DNA of 54,715 nucleotides, taken from contig CADAAU010000020.1 of assembly GCA_902786015.1 (NCBI GenBank), positions 1 through 54,715 on the forward strand, in the 5' to 3' direction. Shown piece by piece: positions 15,516 to 26,093 of the stretch (within the stretch, counting starts at the first letter, position 1; every line of letters begins with the position of its first letter). Both the position numbers and the translations under genes were made by a program. The notes beneath the pieces are model-generated. The model saw only the letters and a list, made by a program, of their open reading frames with translations. It did not search any database and was not told the origin of the DNA. The DNA is from an uncultured Coriobacteriaceae bacterium (GTDB lineage: Bacteria > Actinomycetota > Coriobacteriia > Coriobacteriales > Atopobiaceae).

Positions 15516-17426
15516 CTATTCGTTATATGGGAGCTGCTTCACGGCGTCGGGCTTGCCGAAGTAATAGCCCTGCGCGCGGTCGCAACCAATGGAGGCCAAA
15601 AAATCGAACTGTTCACGTGTCTCGACGCCCTCGCACAACGTCACCATGCCCAATTCCTTTGCAAGCGCAACAATGTGCTGCAGTATGGGGCGAGACTTCT
15701 CGTTGTTTTCGAAGCCGCGCAGGAACGCCATGTCGATTTTGAGCACGTTGAACTGAAAATCCTTGAGGACGTTGAGCGAGGAATAGCCGCTGCCAAAGTC
15801 ATCGAGCCACAACGAATAGCTTGAGTCGCGCAGCATGGACATGTTCTTTTGCAGCTCCCTCAGCTGCTCCGTAAGCGCCGACTCGGTGATTTCGACGTCG
15901 AGCAACGTGGAGGGAACGTTGTACTTCTGGGACATCTCGTTAAGGAATGCCGGCACGTCGTACAGCTCGAAGTCTAGGCGCGAGAAGTTGAGCGAGACCG
16001 GCACGGCCTCCTTGCCCGCGTCGAGTTCAGCACGTAGATCCCGGCATACCTGCTCGATGATGCAGCGATCGAGCTTGTCGATTTCGCGAAACTCCTCAAG
16101 CGTCTCAACAAAGGCGAAAGGAGGCATAAACCCGAACTCGGGGTCGATCCAGCGTGCAAGCGCCTCGTATCCGCACAGCTTGCCTGAACCGTCGGCACAA
16201 CGCACAACCGGCTGATAGTACACCTTTATCCAACCCTCCGACACGGCCCGCTTCACGTTGTTTATGACGTGCTGTCGGCGCCGGACCTCGGTGTCGAGCT
16301 GGTCGTCGTACGTGTTGACGTACACTCCGGGATGCTTCTTGATCTGATTGCAGGCGTGACGGGCCTTGTCGCAGGCTTGGTTTACGTCTATGTCTTCCTC
16401 CATCGTGGGATGATAAATGCCAGTCTTGAGGTGAAGCCGCACGTCGCCGCGAAGGCTGTGGAGGAGTTCACGTGCAGCCGCTGCGCGCTCGTCGGCCACG
16501 TTGGTTTCGCACATCGCCACAAAGTGGTCGTCAGAGTAGCGCGCAACAAGCTCGTTGGCAAAGAGCTCTTGGAGTCCTTGGGCAAAATTGTGAAGCAGGT
16601 TGTCTCCGGCAACGAAGCCGTTTTTGTCGTTGTATGCCCTAAAGTTCTCTATGTCCATATACAGGATGGAAAAGTTGACGTCGAACTCGTCGATGCCCTC
16701 AAACAGGGCGGCCACGGCCCCGGTAAAGCTGTGCATGTTGGGTATGTTGGTAAGCTCGTCAAACGAGGCGATGATGCGCAGCCGCTCATTGGCCCGCATG
16801 ATGTTCTCGTCCATCTCGGCTCCCCTGACGGCCTGGTGATAGGCCGAAAGAGAAACCACGAAGGTCGATATCCATAGCGTAAACAGATTGACCTGGGTGC
16901 CGTAGGTTGCCGGTATGCCATGATCGATGAGCAGGTAAAACCCCCCAAAGGCAACGACCGACGCAATGAGGGAGGGGATGGGCTTCCACACCAGGATGCC
17001 AAATATAAACAGCGTCATGGTGACGAACGAGAGCACCTGCTCCCCGTGGAGGTAGGAGTTGTTGCCAAAGTGTATGCCAAACACGAGGCTCGCGATCGAG
17101 AACACCGCGAGCAGAATCTTTCCGCGCCTGACGTTGAGGGTCTTGCCCTGCAGATAACGAATGGCGTGCAGGAGCACGGCGATGGCGATACCGAGCAATA
17201 CGACGTACCAGATACCGTGGTTTACGATCCACGCGAAGTCGCGGGGTTTTCCTGCGGCGGCGCTCTGAGCGATGTTGAGGCCCAAGCTGCAGATCATCCA
17301 CACTTCAAGACAAATGACGATGACGGTCATGTAGATGGCAGACCGCATGTTGTGCTGGTGCAGGTTCCGCTTGACAAAGTCGGATTGTGGTCCAAGTCCA
17401 CATAGTCGACGATAGTTTATGTTCAT
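15516..17426 (-). CDS. Membrane GGDEF-EAL protein, probable c-di-GMP phosphodiesterase
   Basis: 636 aa. About five transmembrane helices lie within residues 28-190. A GGDEF-like domain follows (SFDELTNIPNMHSF onward), whose active-site motif is replaced by YSDDHF, so it cannot be a normal cyclase and may bind GTP or act structurally. The EAL domain (about 385-636) keeps YEALARW, EITES, LDDFGSGYSSL, KIDMAF and LCEGVET, the metal-binding and catalytic positions, so hydrolysis of c-di-GMP is likely. GAGGGGG precedes the ATG. Stands alone, ending in a terminator. A second, related protein is encoded at 27785-30142. Confidence 0.92.
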   Translation of the reverse strand: MNINYRRLCGLGPQSDFVKRNLHQHNMRSAIYMTVIVICLEVWMICSLGLNIAQSAAAGKPRDFAWIVNHGIWYVVLLGIAIAVLLHAIRYLQGKTLNVRRGKILLAVFSIASLVFGIHFGNNSYLHGEQVLSFVTMTLFIFGILVWKPIPSLIASVVAFGGFYLLIDHGIPATYGTQVNLFTLWISTFVVSLSAYHQAVRGAEMDENIMRANERLRIIASFDELTNIPNMHSFTGAVAALFEGIDEFDVNFSILYMDIENFRAYNDKNGFVAGDNLLHNFAQGLQELFANELVARYSDDHFVAMCETNVADERAAAARELLHSLRGDVRLHLKTGIYHPTMEEDIDVNQACDKARHACNQIKKHPGVYVNTYDDQLDTEVRRRQHVINNVKRAVSEGWIKVYYQPVVRCADGSGKLCGYEALARWIDPEFGFMPPFAFVETLEEFREIDKLDRCIIEQVCRDLRAELDAGKEAVPVSLNFSRLDFELYDVPAFLNEMSQKYNVPSTLLDVEITESALTEQLRELQKNMSMLRDSSYSLWLDDFGSGYSSLNVLKDFQFNVLKIDMAFLRGFENNEKSRPILQHIVALAKELGMVTLCEGVETREQFDFLASIGCDRAQGYYFGKPDAVKQLPYNE

Positions 17427-17592
17427 AGTACCCCCTCAAGACGCATTCATTCTAGCAGTTGTTGTGGGCCGTAACAGGAAGAGGAGCGGTCAATTGAATG
17501 GCACAGAGTCTCCCGGCAAGTCGGGAAATGGGGTCTCGGTCTTTATAACATCAAGCAATGGGCAAGCAATGGAACTGTCCCCCATCGACTGG

Positions 17593-18849
17593 CTATTGGA
17601 CGAAGAAGAGATAGAGAAGCAGCGTTATGCCAAAGGACGCGAATACGATTGCGAGACATGTCAAAAAGTCTAGCAAGAGGGTTCGTCCCGCAAACGGGGG
17701 ATGCTTGCGTAGCCGGCGTTTGTCGCAGAGGAGGTAGGCAATGCATCCGGCGGGTATGAGAATGACGGACAGGAAACCGACGCCCCTAAACCATGGCGGA
17801 TACGATGCGATGGTGAGGCCTTCTCCGGGACGTACGGTCTCCGCAACGCTCGCAATCACAAGTATGCCCCAGAAGATGGCAAGAAACGCGTTCCACACCA
17901 TGCCCAACCGGGTAAAGCGCGGACGTGGAGTTGTTGCGGGGGTGTCCGATGCGTGCGGCGTGCGCGGCGTGCGCGGGGTGTCCGGTGTTTGCGGAGTCCC
18001 GGCCGGGGCATCAGGCGTGTGCGGAGCCGAAGACGGGACGCTCGCGAGCGCGTGCTCGAGGTCGGCTGCCAGCGCGCGTGCCGAGACGTGGCGCATGCCC
18101 GGGTCGAACTGCGTCGCTCGCACGAGTACGGCCCTCACCGATTCGGGGATGCGCGGGTCGGCAAAACCCCGCTCTCGCAGTTCGGCTGTGGGCTCTTCTC
18201 CGGTGAAGCAGAAGGCGATGGTCATGCCCAAGGCGTAAACGTCGCTGCACACGCTCGTTTGCGCATAGCCAAACTGTTCGGGGGGAGCATATCCGGGCGT
18301 GCCGTAGCGTATGGTGTCGCGCGGGGCGTCCGCATGCCACGTGCGGGCAATGCCCAAGTCGATGAGCACCACGCGGTTGCGGGCAATCATGACGTTGGAA
18401 GGCTTTATGTCGCGGTGGATAACGGGCCTTTCAAGCGACTCGTGCAGCTCTGCCGCGGCTTCGCAAAGCCCCGGGACAACCTGGCGAACCACGTCGATTC
18501 CGGCTCCGCACCTGCATACCAAGTCGTGCAGCGTCTCGCCATGCACGAACTCCATCACCACTTCGAACGCGGTGCCGTCGTGCTCCGCGTCGTACACGAA
18601 TGGCAGGTGAGCAAGGCGGACGCCCTGCGTCTGGGCCGCCATGATTTGCTCGTAGGCGCTTCCCAAGCCGGCGTCGCTTAGGAACACTTTGCGCACGAAC
18701 GGCCCGACCGCCTGGCCTCCCTTTGCTGCACGCCGATACACCACCTGCGTAATCTCGCTGGGCGTCTCTTTGAGCGTTTCGCGCACCTCATAGCGGTCGG
18801 CGGTTGCGTTGAGCCAGCCTTCGAGCCGGGCCGAAAAGTCGTCGTTCAT
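17593..18849 (-). CDS. Membrane-anchored Ser/Thr protein kinase
   Basis: 418 aa. The kinase domain (about 20-275) has the catalytic loop VIHRDIKPSNVMI, DLG in place of DFG, and the activation segment YGTPGYAPPEQFGYAQ. The Gly-rich loop is poorly conserved, while a candidate ATP-binding lysine is present in FVRKVFLSD. A Pro/Thr-rich linker follows (about 283-315, repeats of TPDTP/TPRTP). Three C-terminal transmembrane helices come next. This kinase-linker-membrane order is usual for bacterial PknB-like kinases, though an extracytoplasmic PASTA sensor is missing. It starts 6 bp after the upstream HTH gene and is probably translationally coupled to it. Confidence 0.9.
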   Translation of the reverse strand: MNDDFSARLEGWLNATADRYEVRETLKETPSEITQVVYRRAAKGGQAVGPFVRKVFLSDAGLGSAYEQIMAAQTQGVRLAHLPFVYDAEHDGTAFEVVMEFVHGETLHDLVCRCGAGIDVVRQVVPGLCEAAAELHESLERPVIHRDIKPSNVMIARNRVVLIDLGIARTWHADAPRDTIRYGTPGYAPPEQFGYAQTSVCSDVYALGMTIAFCFTGEEPTAELRERGFADPRIPESVRAVLVRATQFDPGMRHVSARALAADLEHALASVPSSAPHTPDAPAGTPQTPDTPRTPRTPHASDTPATTPRPRFTRLGMVWNAFLAIFWGILVIASVAETVRPGEGLTIASYPPWFRGVGFLSVILIPAGCIAYLLCDKRRLRKHPPFAGRTLLLDFLTCLAIVFASFGITLLLYLFFVQ

Positions 18850-18855
18850 GGATGC

Positions 18856-19278
18856 TTAGCCTAGCGTTTCTTCGCCCATGTGATAGAGCGTCTCGTTTAC
18901 CTCGTCGACCGAGAGGCCCTGGTCCAGGCAGAACACGATAATAGCATCGCGGCGTTCCTTGACATAGAGCCGACTTGCCCCCGCCGCCTGAAGCAGCCGG
19001 TCGGTCTCGCGCAGCGAGCAGCCCAGCGCAAACGCGAGCGCCAAGGTCTTGTCGCGCGAGGGGTTGGAACGCTGGCCCGTAAAGAGCTGATACCCGTAGG
19101 TCGCGTCGATGCCAGCCGCGCGTACCACGTCCTTGCGCACGAGCCCGTGCTCGTCGAGCAGCTGTTGCAAATACTGCGACAGATTGCGCTTTTGGAGCTG
19201 GCGGTCCTCAACATAGTCGGTGGGGGAGGGGGAGTTCAACAGTTCGTCGAGTAGATCCTCGGTCAGCGGCTCGTTCAT
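18856..19278 (-). CDS. XRE-like helix-turn-helix protein, partner of the Ser/Thr kinase
   Basis: 140 aa. An acidic N terminus (MNEPLTEDLLDELLNSPSPT) precedes an HTH-like core (LSQYLQQLLDEHGLVRKDVV, then GIDATYGYQLFTGQRSNPSR) with the layout of Cro/C1-type domains; the tail has CLDQGLSVDEVNETLYHMGE. GAGGTG lies 4 bp before the chosen ATG, which is preferred to an in-frame ATG 15 codons upstream. The gene directly precedes the kinase with a 6-bp gap. A phosphorylation substrate or regulator role is inference. I recall that kinase-HTH pairs of this kind occur in other bacteria but cannot verify it here. Confidence 0.75.
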   Translation of the reverse strand: MNEPLTEDLLDELLNSPSPTDYVEDRQLQKRNLSQYLQQLLDEHGLVRKDVVRAAGIDATYGYQLFTGQRSNPSRDKTLALAFALGCSLRETDRLLQAAGASRLYVKERRDAIIVFCLDQGLSVDEVNETLYHMGEETLG

Positions 19279-19444
19279 GGGCACCTCACAATAATCTGAT
19301 GGCGTACGTTCATTGTATGACAAAAGAGGCGAGAGGCCTTTGTCGCATGCTTCAAACTACGACCTGCCTTTTGGTTGGGGGAGGCGCGACACAACGGTTC
19401 ACTATGATTCGGTGGAATGCAAATATATGATACAAGATGAACAT

Positions 19445-19473
19445 GGAACAAAGTTCCCGGGGAGTTTTGTTCC
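19445..19473. repeat. Dispersed palindrome (GGAAC...GTTCC family), single copy
   Basis: 29-bp imperfect palindrome with ends GGAACAAA and TTTGTTCC and core GTTCCCGGGGAGT. It lies upstream of metH. The same unit occurs at 22090-22149, 30145-30206 and 33124-33167. Confidence 0.85.
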
Positions 19474-19538
19474 TAGTCCCTGTGGTATCGTTGGGACTTG
19501 ATTTCTAAGAAGTGATATGGATGCGAGGGGATCGTGCC

Positions 19539-22076
19539 ATGGCAACAAACGTGACGATTCATGCCGCTTGCGGCCACCTACGCCGACGCACGTTGCATGT
19601 TGCGGACGCTCATCTGCGTGACGTGCTTGAAGGCAAGGCCCCGTTGCTCTTTGACGGCGGCATGGGCACGATGCTGCAGGCGGCGGGGCTCGAGCCGGGC
19701 GAGTGCCCCGAGCTGCTGTGCCTTACCGACGCACAAAAGATTACGTCCGTGCACGCGGCCTACGTCGCCGCGGGCAGCGAAGTGATAACCACCAACACCT
19801 TTGGCGCCAACGCGCGCAAGCTCGCCGAGGGCACGCGCGCTCAGGGTTTGCTGCGTGTCCCCACCGTCACGCAGGTGTTCGAGGCAGCGGTTGGGTGTGC
19901 CCGCGCTGCGCACCCGCGCTACGTGGCCGCCGACATCGGTCCTACCGGGTCGCTCCTGCGGCCGCTTGGCACCATGAGCTTTGACGAGGCGTACGACCTC
20001 TTTGCCGAGCAGGTGCGTGCCGCCGACGCCGCGGGCGCGGACCTTTTTATTGTCGAGACCATGGCCGACCTGCTCGAAGCGAAGGCCGCCGTGCTCGCCG
20101 TCAAGGAAAACTCCGATCTACCGGTGTTTTGCACCATGACGTTTGGCGAGGACGGCCGCACGTTCCTGGGTACCACGCCCGAGGTGGCCGCCGTCACGCT
20201 CAGTGCGCTGGGCGTCGACGTGCTGGGCATCAACTGCTCACTCGGGCCGGCTGACGTTGCGCCGCTCGTTGCTCGCATGGTGCCGTGGGCCCGCTGTCCC
20301 GTCATGGCGCAGGCCAATGCTGGCCTGCCTTCGGTGGTGGGTGGCAAGACCGTGTACGACATTGCACCCACCGAGTACTGTGATGCGACGAGAACCATGC
20401 TCGATGCGGGAGTCACGGTACTCGGTGGCTGTTGCGGCACCACGCCCGAATACATTGCCGGTGAGAAAGCCTTGTTCGAGCAAGCCGCCAAAAACGCTCT
20501 GCGCGCGGATGACTCGGCCGTACGCCCCTTTGCCGTTACTAGCGCCCAACAGCTCTTTTGTTTGCAACCGGGCGAGGTGGGCGTCATTGGCGAGCGTATC
20601 AACCCCACGGGAAAGAAGCGCCTCAAGGAGGCCCTGCGCACGAGTAACTACGACTACATAATGGGCGAGGCTATCAACCAGGAGCGCGCCGGTGCAGAGA
20701 TCCTCGACGTCAATGCCGGTCTGCCCGAGATTGACGAGCCGGCGACCCTCGTGCGTTTGGTGGAAGACCTGCAGGGCGTCACTACGCTGCCGTTGCAGAT
20801 CGACTCCGCCGACCCTGTTGCCATAGAGGCGGCGGTGCGCATCTATCCAGGCAAACCCATCATCAACAGCTGCAACGGCAAGAGCGAGGTGCTGGAGGCC
20901 GTGCTCCCGCTCGCGCGACACTACGGTTGCGCCATCGTGGGCCTCGCGCTCGACGAGGACGGCATTCCGACCACGGCCGAGGGCCGACTTGCCGTTGCTC
21001 GCAAGATCGTCGCGGCCTGCGACGAGGAGGGTATTCCCCGCGAAGACATCCTCATCGACTGCCTTACCATGGCCGTCTCTACCAACCAACGGGCAGCTCG
21101 CACCATCTTGGACGCCATTCGGCTCGTGAAGGCCGAGCTACCGGGCGTGCGCACGGTGCTCGGCGTGAGCAACATCTCGTTTGGCCTGCCGTTCCGCGAG
21201 CTGCTTAACGCCACGTTCCTTACGGCTGCCTTCGAGGCGGGGCTGGACCTTGCCATCATGAACCCCCTGTCGCAGCGCTTCATGGACGCGGTTGCGGCGT
21301 GGCGCGTGTTCAATGGCCAAGACGAGCGTGCCGAGCGCTATATCGAGGAGAACGCGGGACGCAAGGACGGCGTCGCGGCGGCAGGGACCCAGGTTCCGAA
21401 CGACGCCGGTGGATCGTTGCCCAGTGCCGCCGGAGGCGCGGGGTTGTGCGAGACGCCTGCCGAGCGCATCCGGACCGCCATCCTGCAGGGTCGCGGCGAG
21501 CCCGTCGCCGACGAGACAAAAGCCCTGCTTGCGTCTAGTGCCGAGCCGCTCTTGCTGGTCAACGACGTGCTCATACCGGCTCTTGACGAGGTGGGCAAAC
21601 GCTTCGAAAAGGGAACGTTCTTCTTGCCGCAGCTTATGGCGTCGGCCGAGGCGGCAAAGGCGGGCTTCAACGTGATTCGCGACGCCACGAGTGCCGGCGA
21701 CGTGCCCGTCAAGGGAATGGTTGCGATTTGCACTGTAAAGGGCGACATCCATGACATTGGCAAGAACATCGTAAAGATGTTGCTCGAAAATTACGGCTAC
21801 GAGGTCCATGACCTAGGCCGAGACGTAGAGCCGCAGGCATTTGTGGACGAGGTCGTGCGGCACCACATCCAGCTTGCGGGTCTCTCGGCGCTTATGACCA
21901 CCACGGTGCCTGCGATGGCACAAACCATCGCGCTGCTTCGCGAGCAGGCTCCTTGGTGCAAGGTGATGGTGGGCGGCGCGGTGCTCAATCCCGAGTACGC
22001 ACAGATGGTGGGTGCGGACTTCTATGCCAAGGACGCTAGTGAGTCCGCCCGCATTGCCGCAGAGGTCTTGGGATAG
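19539..22076 (+). CDS. metH: Cobalamin-dependent methionine synthase, short form without reactivation domain
   Basis: 845-aa enzyme transferring a methyl group from methyltetrahydrofolate to homocysteine through cobalamin. Domains in order: homocysteine-binding with zinc cysteines in GINCSLGP (about 229) and GGCCGTTP (about 295); pterin-binding starting [11 protein letters not shown] (about 350); cobalamin cap; and B12-binding with DIHDIGKN (axial His, about 735). The protein ends after that domain, so the C-terminal S-adenosylmethionine-binding reactivation domain of E. coli MetH (1227 aa) is absent. A separate reactivator would be needed and none is nearby. The start is the ATG after GAGGGG; an upstream GTG and ATG are alternatives. 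Flanked on both sides by dispersed palindromes. Confidence 0.93.
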   Translation: MATNVTIHAACGHLRRRTLHVADAHLRDVLEGKAPLLFDGGMGTMLQAAGLEPGECPELLCLTDAQKITSVHAAYVAAGSEVITTNTFGANARKLAEGTRAQGLLRVPTVTQVFEAAVGCARAAHPRYVAADIGPTGSLLRPLGTMSFDEAYDLFAEQVRAADAAGADLFIVETMADLLEAKAAVLAVKENSDLPVFCTMTFGEDGRTFLGTTPEVAAVTLSALGVDVLGINCSLGPADVAPLVARMVPWARCPVMAQANAGLPSVVGGKTVYDIAPTEYCDATRTMLDAGVTVLGGCCGTTPEYIAGEKALFEQAAKNALRADDSAVRPFAVTSAQQLFCLQPGEVGVIGERINPTGKKRLKEALRTSNYDYIMGEAINQERAGAEILDVNAGLPEIDEPATLVRLVEDLQGVTTLPLQIDSADPVAIEAAVRIYPGKPIINSCNGKSEVLEAVLPLARHYGCAIVGLALDEDGIPTTAEGRLAVARKIVAACDEEGIPREDILIDCLTMAVSTNQRAARTILDAIRLVKAELPGVRTVLGVSNISFGLPFRELLNATFLTAAFEAGLDLAIMNPLSQRFMDAVAAWRVFNGQDERAERYIEENAGRKDGVAAAGTQVPNDAGGSLPSAAGGAGLCETPAERIRTAILQGRGEPVADETKALLASSAEPLLLVNDVLIPALDEVGKRFEKGTFFLPQLMASAEAAKAGFNVIRDATSAGDVPVKGMVAICTVKGDIHDIGKNIVKMLLENYGYEVHDLGRDVEPQAFVDEVVRHHIQLAGLSALMTTTVPAMAQTIALLREQAPWCKVMVGGAVLNPEYAQMVGADFYAKDASESARIAAEVLG

Positions 22077-22089
22077 CCGAATGGCGGGC

Positions 22090-22149
22090 GGAACGGAGTT
22101 CCCGGGGAGTTTTGTTCCGCGGAACGGAGTTCCCCGGGAACTCCGTTCC
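22090..22149. repeat. Dispersed palindrome, tandem pair
   Basis: Two 29-bp units (22090-22118 and 22121-22149) with a 2-bp spacer. The second is a perfect palindrome apart from its centre, GGAACGGAGTT to AACTCCGTTCC. They begin 14 bp after the metH stop codon and lie between metH and pgi, where they could also act as an RNA hairpin. Confidence 0.85.
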
Positions 22150-22279
22150 GCTCACCGCTGATTGGGCTCTGCTGCCGGGCCTGAGCGGTAACGTGCCGTC
22201 AGCCGATAGGTGCCCCGTGCGTAAACCGTATTGCGCTACGCTAGGCAGCGACTATATCTCCAATACTAAGGAGGCGCCC

Positions 22280-23974
22280 ATGCCTGCCAAGCCCGCTGCA
22301 CCCATCGACATCACTGCCACTCCCGAGTGGAAGGCTCTTGCCGATCACTACGCAAAGCTCCAGGAGGAGGGAATCAGCCTCAAGGACTGGTTTGCCGCCG
22401 ATCCCGAGCGCGTTGCCAAGCTGAGCTTCACAACGGACGACTTCCACTTTGACCTCTCAAAGAACCTCGTCACCGACGAGACCATCTCGCTGCTGCTCGA
22501 CCTCGCGCGTGCGGCGGGCGTCGAGGAGCGCCGTGATGCCATGTACGCCGGCGAGCACATCAACACCACCGAGGACCGTGCCGTGTTCCACACCGGCCTG
22601 CGCCGCCCTGCCTCCGACATCGGCAAGTTCATTGTCGACGACCGTGACGCCATCGCCGACGTGCGCGAGGTGCTCGACCGCATGTACGCCTTTGCCGACC
22701 GCGTGCGCTCCGGCGAGTGGAAGGGCGTCACCGGCAAGGCCATCGAGAACGTCGTGTCCATTGGCATCGGCGGTTCCGACCTCGGTCCCGTCATGATTTA
22801 CGAGACGCTCAAGGCGTTCCGCAACGGCCCCGCCTGCCGTTTCGTGAGCAACATCGACCCCAACGACATCGCCGAGAAGGTCAAGGACCTCGACCCCGAG
22901 ACCACCCTCGTTATCGTCGTGTCAAAGACGTTCACCACGCTCGAGACCATCACCAACGCAAAGATGGCCCGCTGGTGGCTGCTCGACTCCCTGCGCAAGG
23001 CCGGTGCCATCGACGGCTCTGCCGAGAAGGAAGCCGAGGCCATCGCCAAGCACTTCGTGGCCGTCTCCACCAACCTCGAGCTTGTCGCCGACTTTGGCAT
23101 CGACCCCCAGAACGCCTTTGGCTTCTGGAGCTGGGTTGGCGGTCGCTTCTCTACCGACTCCGCCGTGGGCCTCGCGCTCATTCTCGCCTTTGGCAAAGAG
23201 GGCTTCGAGAACCTGCTCGCCGGCTTCCACGACATGGACGTCTACTTCCAGGAGACCCCGCTCGAAAAGAACGTCGTTGCCATCATGGCCATGATCAACA
23301 TCTGGTACAACAACTTCTTTGGCTTCGAGACCCACGCCGTGCTGCCGTACAACCAGTACCTGCACCGCTTCCCCGCGTACCTGCAGCAGCTCACGATGGA
23401 GTCCAACGGCAAGTCCGTGCGTTGGGACGGCAGCGCCGTTACCTGTGGCACCGGTGAAATCTTCTGGGGCGAGCCGGGCACCAACGGGCAGCACGCGTTC
23501 TACCAGCTCATTCACCAGGGTACCAAGCCCGTTCCGGCCGACTTCATTGCGTTTGCAAACACGGCCAACCCGATTCAGGAGAGCGGTCAGGACGTGCACG
23601 AGCTGTTTCTGAGCAACTTCTTGGCACAGACGAAGGCCTTGGCCTTTGGCAAGACGGCTGACGAGGTTCGCGCCGAGGGTACGCCCGAGTGGATCGTGCC
23701 GGCGCGCTGCTTCGAGGGCAACCGTCCCACGACGTCCATCTTTGGCGTAGACCTAACGCCGCACTCGCTGGGCGCTCTCATTGCCCTGTACGAGCACATC
23801 GTCTTTACCGAGGGCACCGTCTGGGGCATCGACTCCTTTGACCAGTGGGGCGTCGAGCTTGGCAAGCAGCTCGCCAAGCAGATCGTGCCCGCGCTGCATG
23901 ACGACGAGGCTCTGGCCGCGCAGGACGCCTCTACCAAGGCCCTCATCGAGTTCTATCGCGCCAACCGCAAGTAG
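22280..23974 (+). CDS. pgi: Glucose-6-phosphate isomerase
   Basis: 564-aa cytosolic glycolytic enzyme interconverting glucose-6-phosphate and fructose-6-phosphate. The SIS domain motif [22 protein letters not shown] and the family signature [19 protein letters not shown] are all present, and the length is that of the E. coli-type enzyme. AAGGAGG is 7 bp before the ATG; the in-frame stretch from 22112 runs through a repeat and is not coding. It is followed by a strong terminator and converges with the ABC export operon. Confidence 0.97.
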   Translation: MPAKPAAPIDITATPEWKALADHYAKLQEEGISLKDWFAADPERVAKLSFTTDDFHFDLSKNLVTDETISLLLDLARAAGVEERRDAMYAGEHINTTEDRAVFHTGLRRPASDIGKFIVDDRDAIADVREVLDRMYAFADRVRSGEWKGVTGKAIENVVSIGIGGSDLGPVMIYETLKAFRNGPACRFVSNIDPNDIAEKVKDLDPETTLVIVVSKTFTTLETITNAKMARWWLLDSLRKAGAIDGSAEKEAEAIAKHFVAVSTNLELVADFGIDPQNAFGFWSWVGGRFSTDSAVGLALILAFGKEGFENLLAGFHDMDVYFQETPLEKNVVAIMAMINIWYNNFFGFETHAVLPYNQYLHRFPAYLQQLTMESNGKSVRWDGSAVTCGTGEIFWGEPGTNGQHAFYQLIHQGTKPVPADFIAFANTANPIQESGQDVHELFLSNFLAQTKALAFGKTADEVRAEGTPEWIVPARCFEGNRPTTSIFGVDLTPHSLGALIALYEHIVFTEGTVWGIDSFDQWGVELGKQLAKQIVPALHDDEALAAQDASTKALIEFYRANRK

Positions 23975-24002
23975 CTTCCAGAGCATTTAAGCCCAGGCAA
24001 GA

Positions 24003-24047
24003 AAGCCGGGCGCTTCGACCCAAGGGACGAAGCGCCCGGCTTCTTTC
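24003..24047. terminator. Terminator between pgi and the ABC operon
   Basis: AAGCCGGGCGCTTCG and CGAAGCGCCCGGCTT form a 15-bp stem with a 10-nt loop, followed by CTTTCT. It lies between convergent genes and probably serves both. Confidence 0.85.
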
Positions 24048-24092
24048 TCGCAAAGCGGTGTAAACGAACCGGACTCGTTGTGCTGCGGAGGC

Positions 24093-25337
24093 TTACTGGT
24101 GGTTGAGACTCTCCACTGGATCGAGCTTGGCCGCGCGTCGTGCGGGATACCAACCAAAGATAAGACCGGTTATCACGCACGTCAAGACGGCGTTAAGAAT
24201 CGCGCCCGGATCGATGACGGGCAAGACTGGGTCGGCACTGCCTGTCACGGCGGCTGCAAGGCCAGCGCCTACGATGCCACAGAGGGCAAAGGACCCCAGC
24301 AATCCGAGGACGACGCCAATGAAGCCCCCTGTTAGGCAGAGGCAGATACTCTCGAGGATGAACTGGCTCGTGATGTCGAAGCGTTTGGCTCCGAGTGCCT
24401 TGCGCAGTCCGATTTCGCGGATGCGCTCGGTGACGTTGGTGAGCATCATGTTCATGATGCCAATGCCGCCTACCAGCAGCGAAATGCCCGACACGGTAAC
24501 CATGATGGCTTGGAACGACGACGTCATTGAGGTTACCTGCTGCATGAGCTGCTTGTTTGACTCGACGCTTACCGTTCTGGTGGCGCCCTCTTCCTTGGAG
24601 TCCTGCAGCTTGTAGCGACGCGATAGGTATTCTTTTGTTTGTGCTGCCACGGCGTCAGCATCGGAGGTCGCAGAAGTCATGGCTTCTATGGAAGTAATGT
24701 TTGGGTTACCCGTGAGTCGCGTGATTGCGGTGGTAATGGGCACGATGCCTTCGATAGACTGGCTGTCGTACTGCGTCATCGAAAACGTGTTGACCTTGTC
24801 GGCAACGCCAATAATCATGTATTCGTCATTACCAATCTTTAAAGATTTGCCGACGACGGCTGCATCGGTGTTGCCAAAAAGGTTTCTTACACTGTATTGG
24901 TCCAAGATGATCTCGCGCGAGCCTCGTTTTTCGTCTTCTTCGGTAAAGCCCGAACCTTGGAGGAGCTTGTAGCCGTGTGCCTCAAAGACCTTGTTGACCT
25001 CTCCGTGGATGGTCGCCTGCACCTTGGTCTTTTCGTACGTGGCCTCGTGCTGGATTTGGGCCTTGGGCATGGTGTACTCGACGTCGGGTATGTTCTTTGC
25101 CAGCTCGGCGACGTCGTCCAGGGTGAAGTTGCTGATGCCATGGAGGTTAATGGTGAGGACGCGCGCAGCGTTCGCTCCAAACATGCCGGCCATCGAGTTG
25201 GAGATGCCGCCAATAATAGAGGTCATGGTGATGACGGCGCCGATGCCTATGACGATGCCCAAGATGGTGAGTGCGCTGCGACCCTTGTTTGCCGAAAGGG
25301 CGCTCCAAGTTTCTTGCGCCAAGTCTCCAGGCCTCAT
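24093..25337 (-). CDS. ABC transporter permease, MacB/FtsX family
   Basis: 414 aa. An N-terminal helix (LTILGIVIGIGAVITMTSII) is followed by a large extracytoplasmic MacB-type domain (about 45-280). Three C-terminal helices follow, with the conserved ERIREIGLRKALGAKRFDI loop and PARRAAKLDPVESL end. The ATG overlaps the stop of the ATPase gene (ATGA), giving translational coupling. With the ATPase and adaptor it forms a MacAB-like exporter; substrates of Gram-positive relatives are peptides, lantibiotics or antimicrobials, and none can be named here. Confidence 0.92.
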   Translation of the reverse strand: MRPGDLAQETWSALSANKGRSALTILGIVIGIGAVITMTSIIGGISNSMAGMFGANAARVLTINLHGISNFTLDDVAELAKNIPDVEYTMPKAQIQHEATYEKTKVQATIHGEVNKVFEAHGYKLLQGSGFTEEDEKRGSREIILDQYSVRNLFGNTDAAVVGKSLKIGNDEYMIIGVADKVNTFSMTQYDSQSIEGIVPITTAITRLTGNPNITSIEAMTSATSDADAVAAQTKEYLSRRYKLQDSKEEGATRTVSVESNKQLMQQVTSMTSSFQAIMVTVSGISLLVGGIGIMNMMLTNVTERIREIGLRKALGAKRFDITSQFILESICLCLTGGFIGVVLGLLGSFALCGIVGAGLAAAVTGSADPVLPVIDPGAILNAVLTCVITGLIFGWYPARRAAKLDPVESLNHQ

Positions 25338-26092
25338 GTGTGCCCCCTTCGTGCGTTGATGTCGGCACCTGACCGCATTGCCGCCTCGATGAGCGCGCGC
25401 TCCTCTTCTTCGGTAAAGAGTCTGCCGTCGCGAATGTGGACGGTGCGGTCTCCCCAGGAACTCGTGTCTGGGTCGTGAGTGATGACGACGATGGTCTTGC
25501 CTTGCTCGCTGAGCTTGGCAAAGAGTTCCATGACGAGCTCACTCGTCGCGGAGTCGAGTGCGCCGGTGGGCTCGTCGGCCAAGATGAGCGCGGGGTCGTT
25601 TACGAGCGCGCGTGCGATGGCCACGCGTTGCATCTGACCGCCCGACAGCTCGTTGGACCGATGGTCGTAGTACTCCTCGGGAAGGCCGACCACGCGCAGA
25701 GCCTTGTAGGCCCTGAGCTCGCGCTCCGCTACGGGTACGTTGGTGTAGATGAGCGGCATCATGACGTTGCGCAGGACCGTGGCGCGTGGCAGCAGATTGT
25801 AGCGCTGGAACACGAATCCCAGGCGGCGTGCGCGCAGCTCGGCTAGCTCGTCGTCGTCAAGCTCGGAGGTGCTTACGCCTTCAAGCTTGTAGACGCCTGC
25901 GGTGGGACGGTCGAGACCGCCCAGTATGTTCATGAGGGTCGACTTGCCCGAGCCCGATGGGCCCATAATGCACAGGAACTCGCCGCGCGGTACGCGGAGC
26001 GTGACACCGCGTATGGCATGCGTGTAGCCCGCGGCCGACTCGTAGATGCGATGAACGTTCTCGACCTCGAGGACGTATTTTGGACCCGCCAT
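25334..26092 (-). CDS. ABC transporter ATP-binding protein, MacB/LolD type
   Basis: 252 aa. Walker [12 protein letters not shown]-loop [17 protein letters not shown], signature [15 protein letters not shown], Walker [14 protein letters not shown] and H-loop VVITHDPDT are all intact. Middle gene of the export operon: the adaptor stop codon TAG lies immediately before its start, and its own stop overlaps the permease start. Confidence 0.95.
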   Translation of the reverse strand: MAGPKYVLEVENVHRIYESAAGYTHAIRGVTLRVPRGEFLCIMGPSGSGKSTLMNILGGLDRPTAGVYKLEGVSTSELDDDELAELRARRLGFVFQRYNLLPRATVLRNVMMPLIYTNVPVAERELRAYKALRVVGLPEEYYDHRSNELSGGQMQRVAIARALVNDPALILADEPTGALDSATSELVMELFAKLSEQGKTIVVITHDPDTSSWGDRTVHIRDGRLFTEEEERALIEAAMRSGADINARRGHT

Positions 26093-26093
26093 G

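Noticed and set aside
17419..17673. 84-codon plus-strand frame between the GGDEF/EAL and kinase genes
   Set aside because: It overlaps both neighbours on the opposite strand and has no ribosome binding site or recognisable domain.
19279..19538. Cobalamin or SAM riboswitch upstream of metH
   Set aside because: No B12-box or SAM-riboswitch core is recognisable in the 260 bp; the region holds only a dispersed palindrome.
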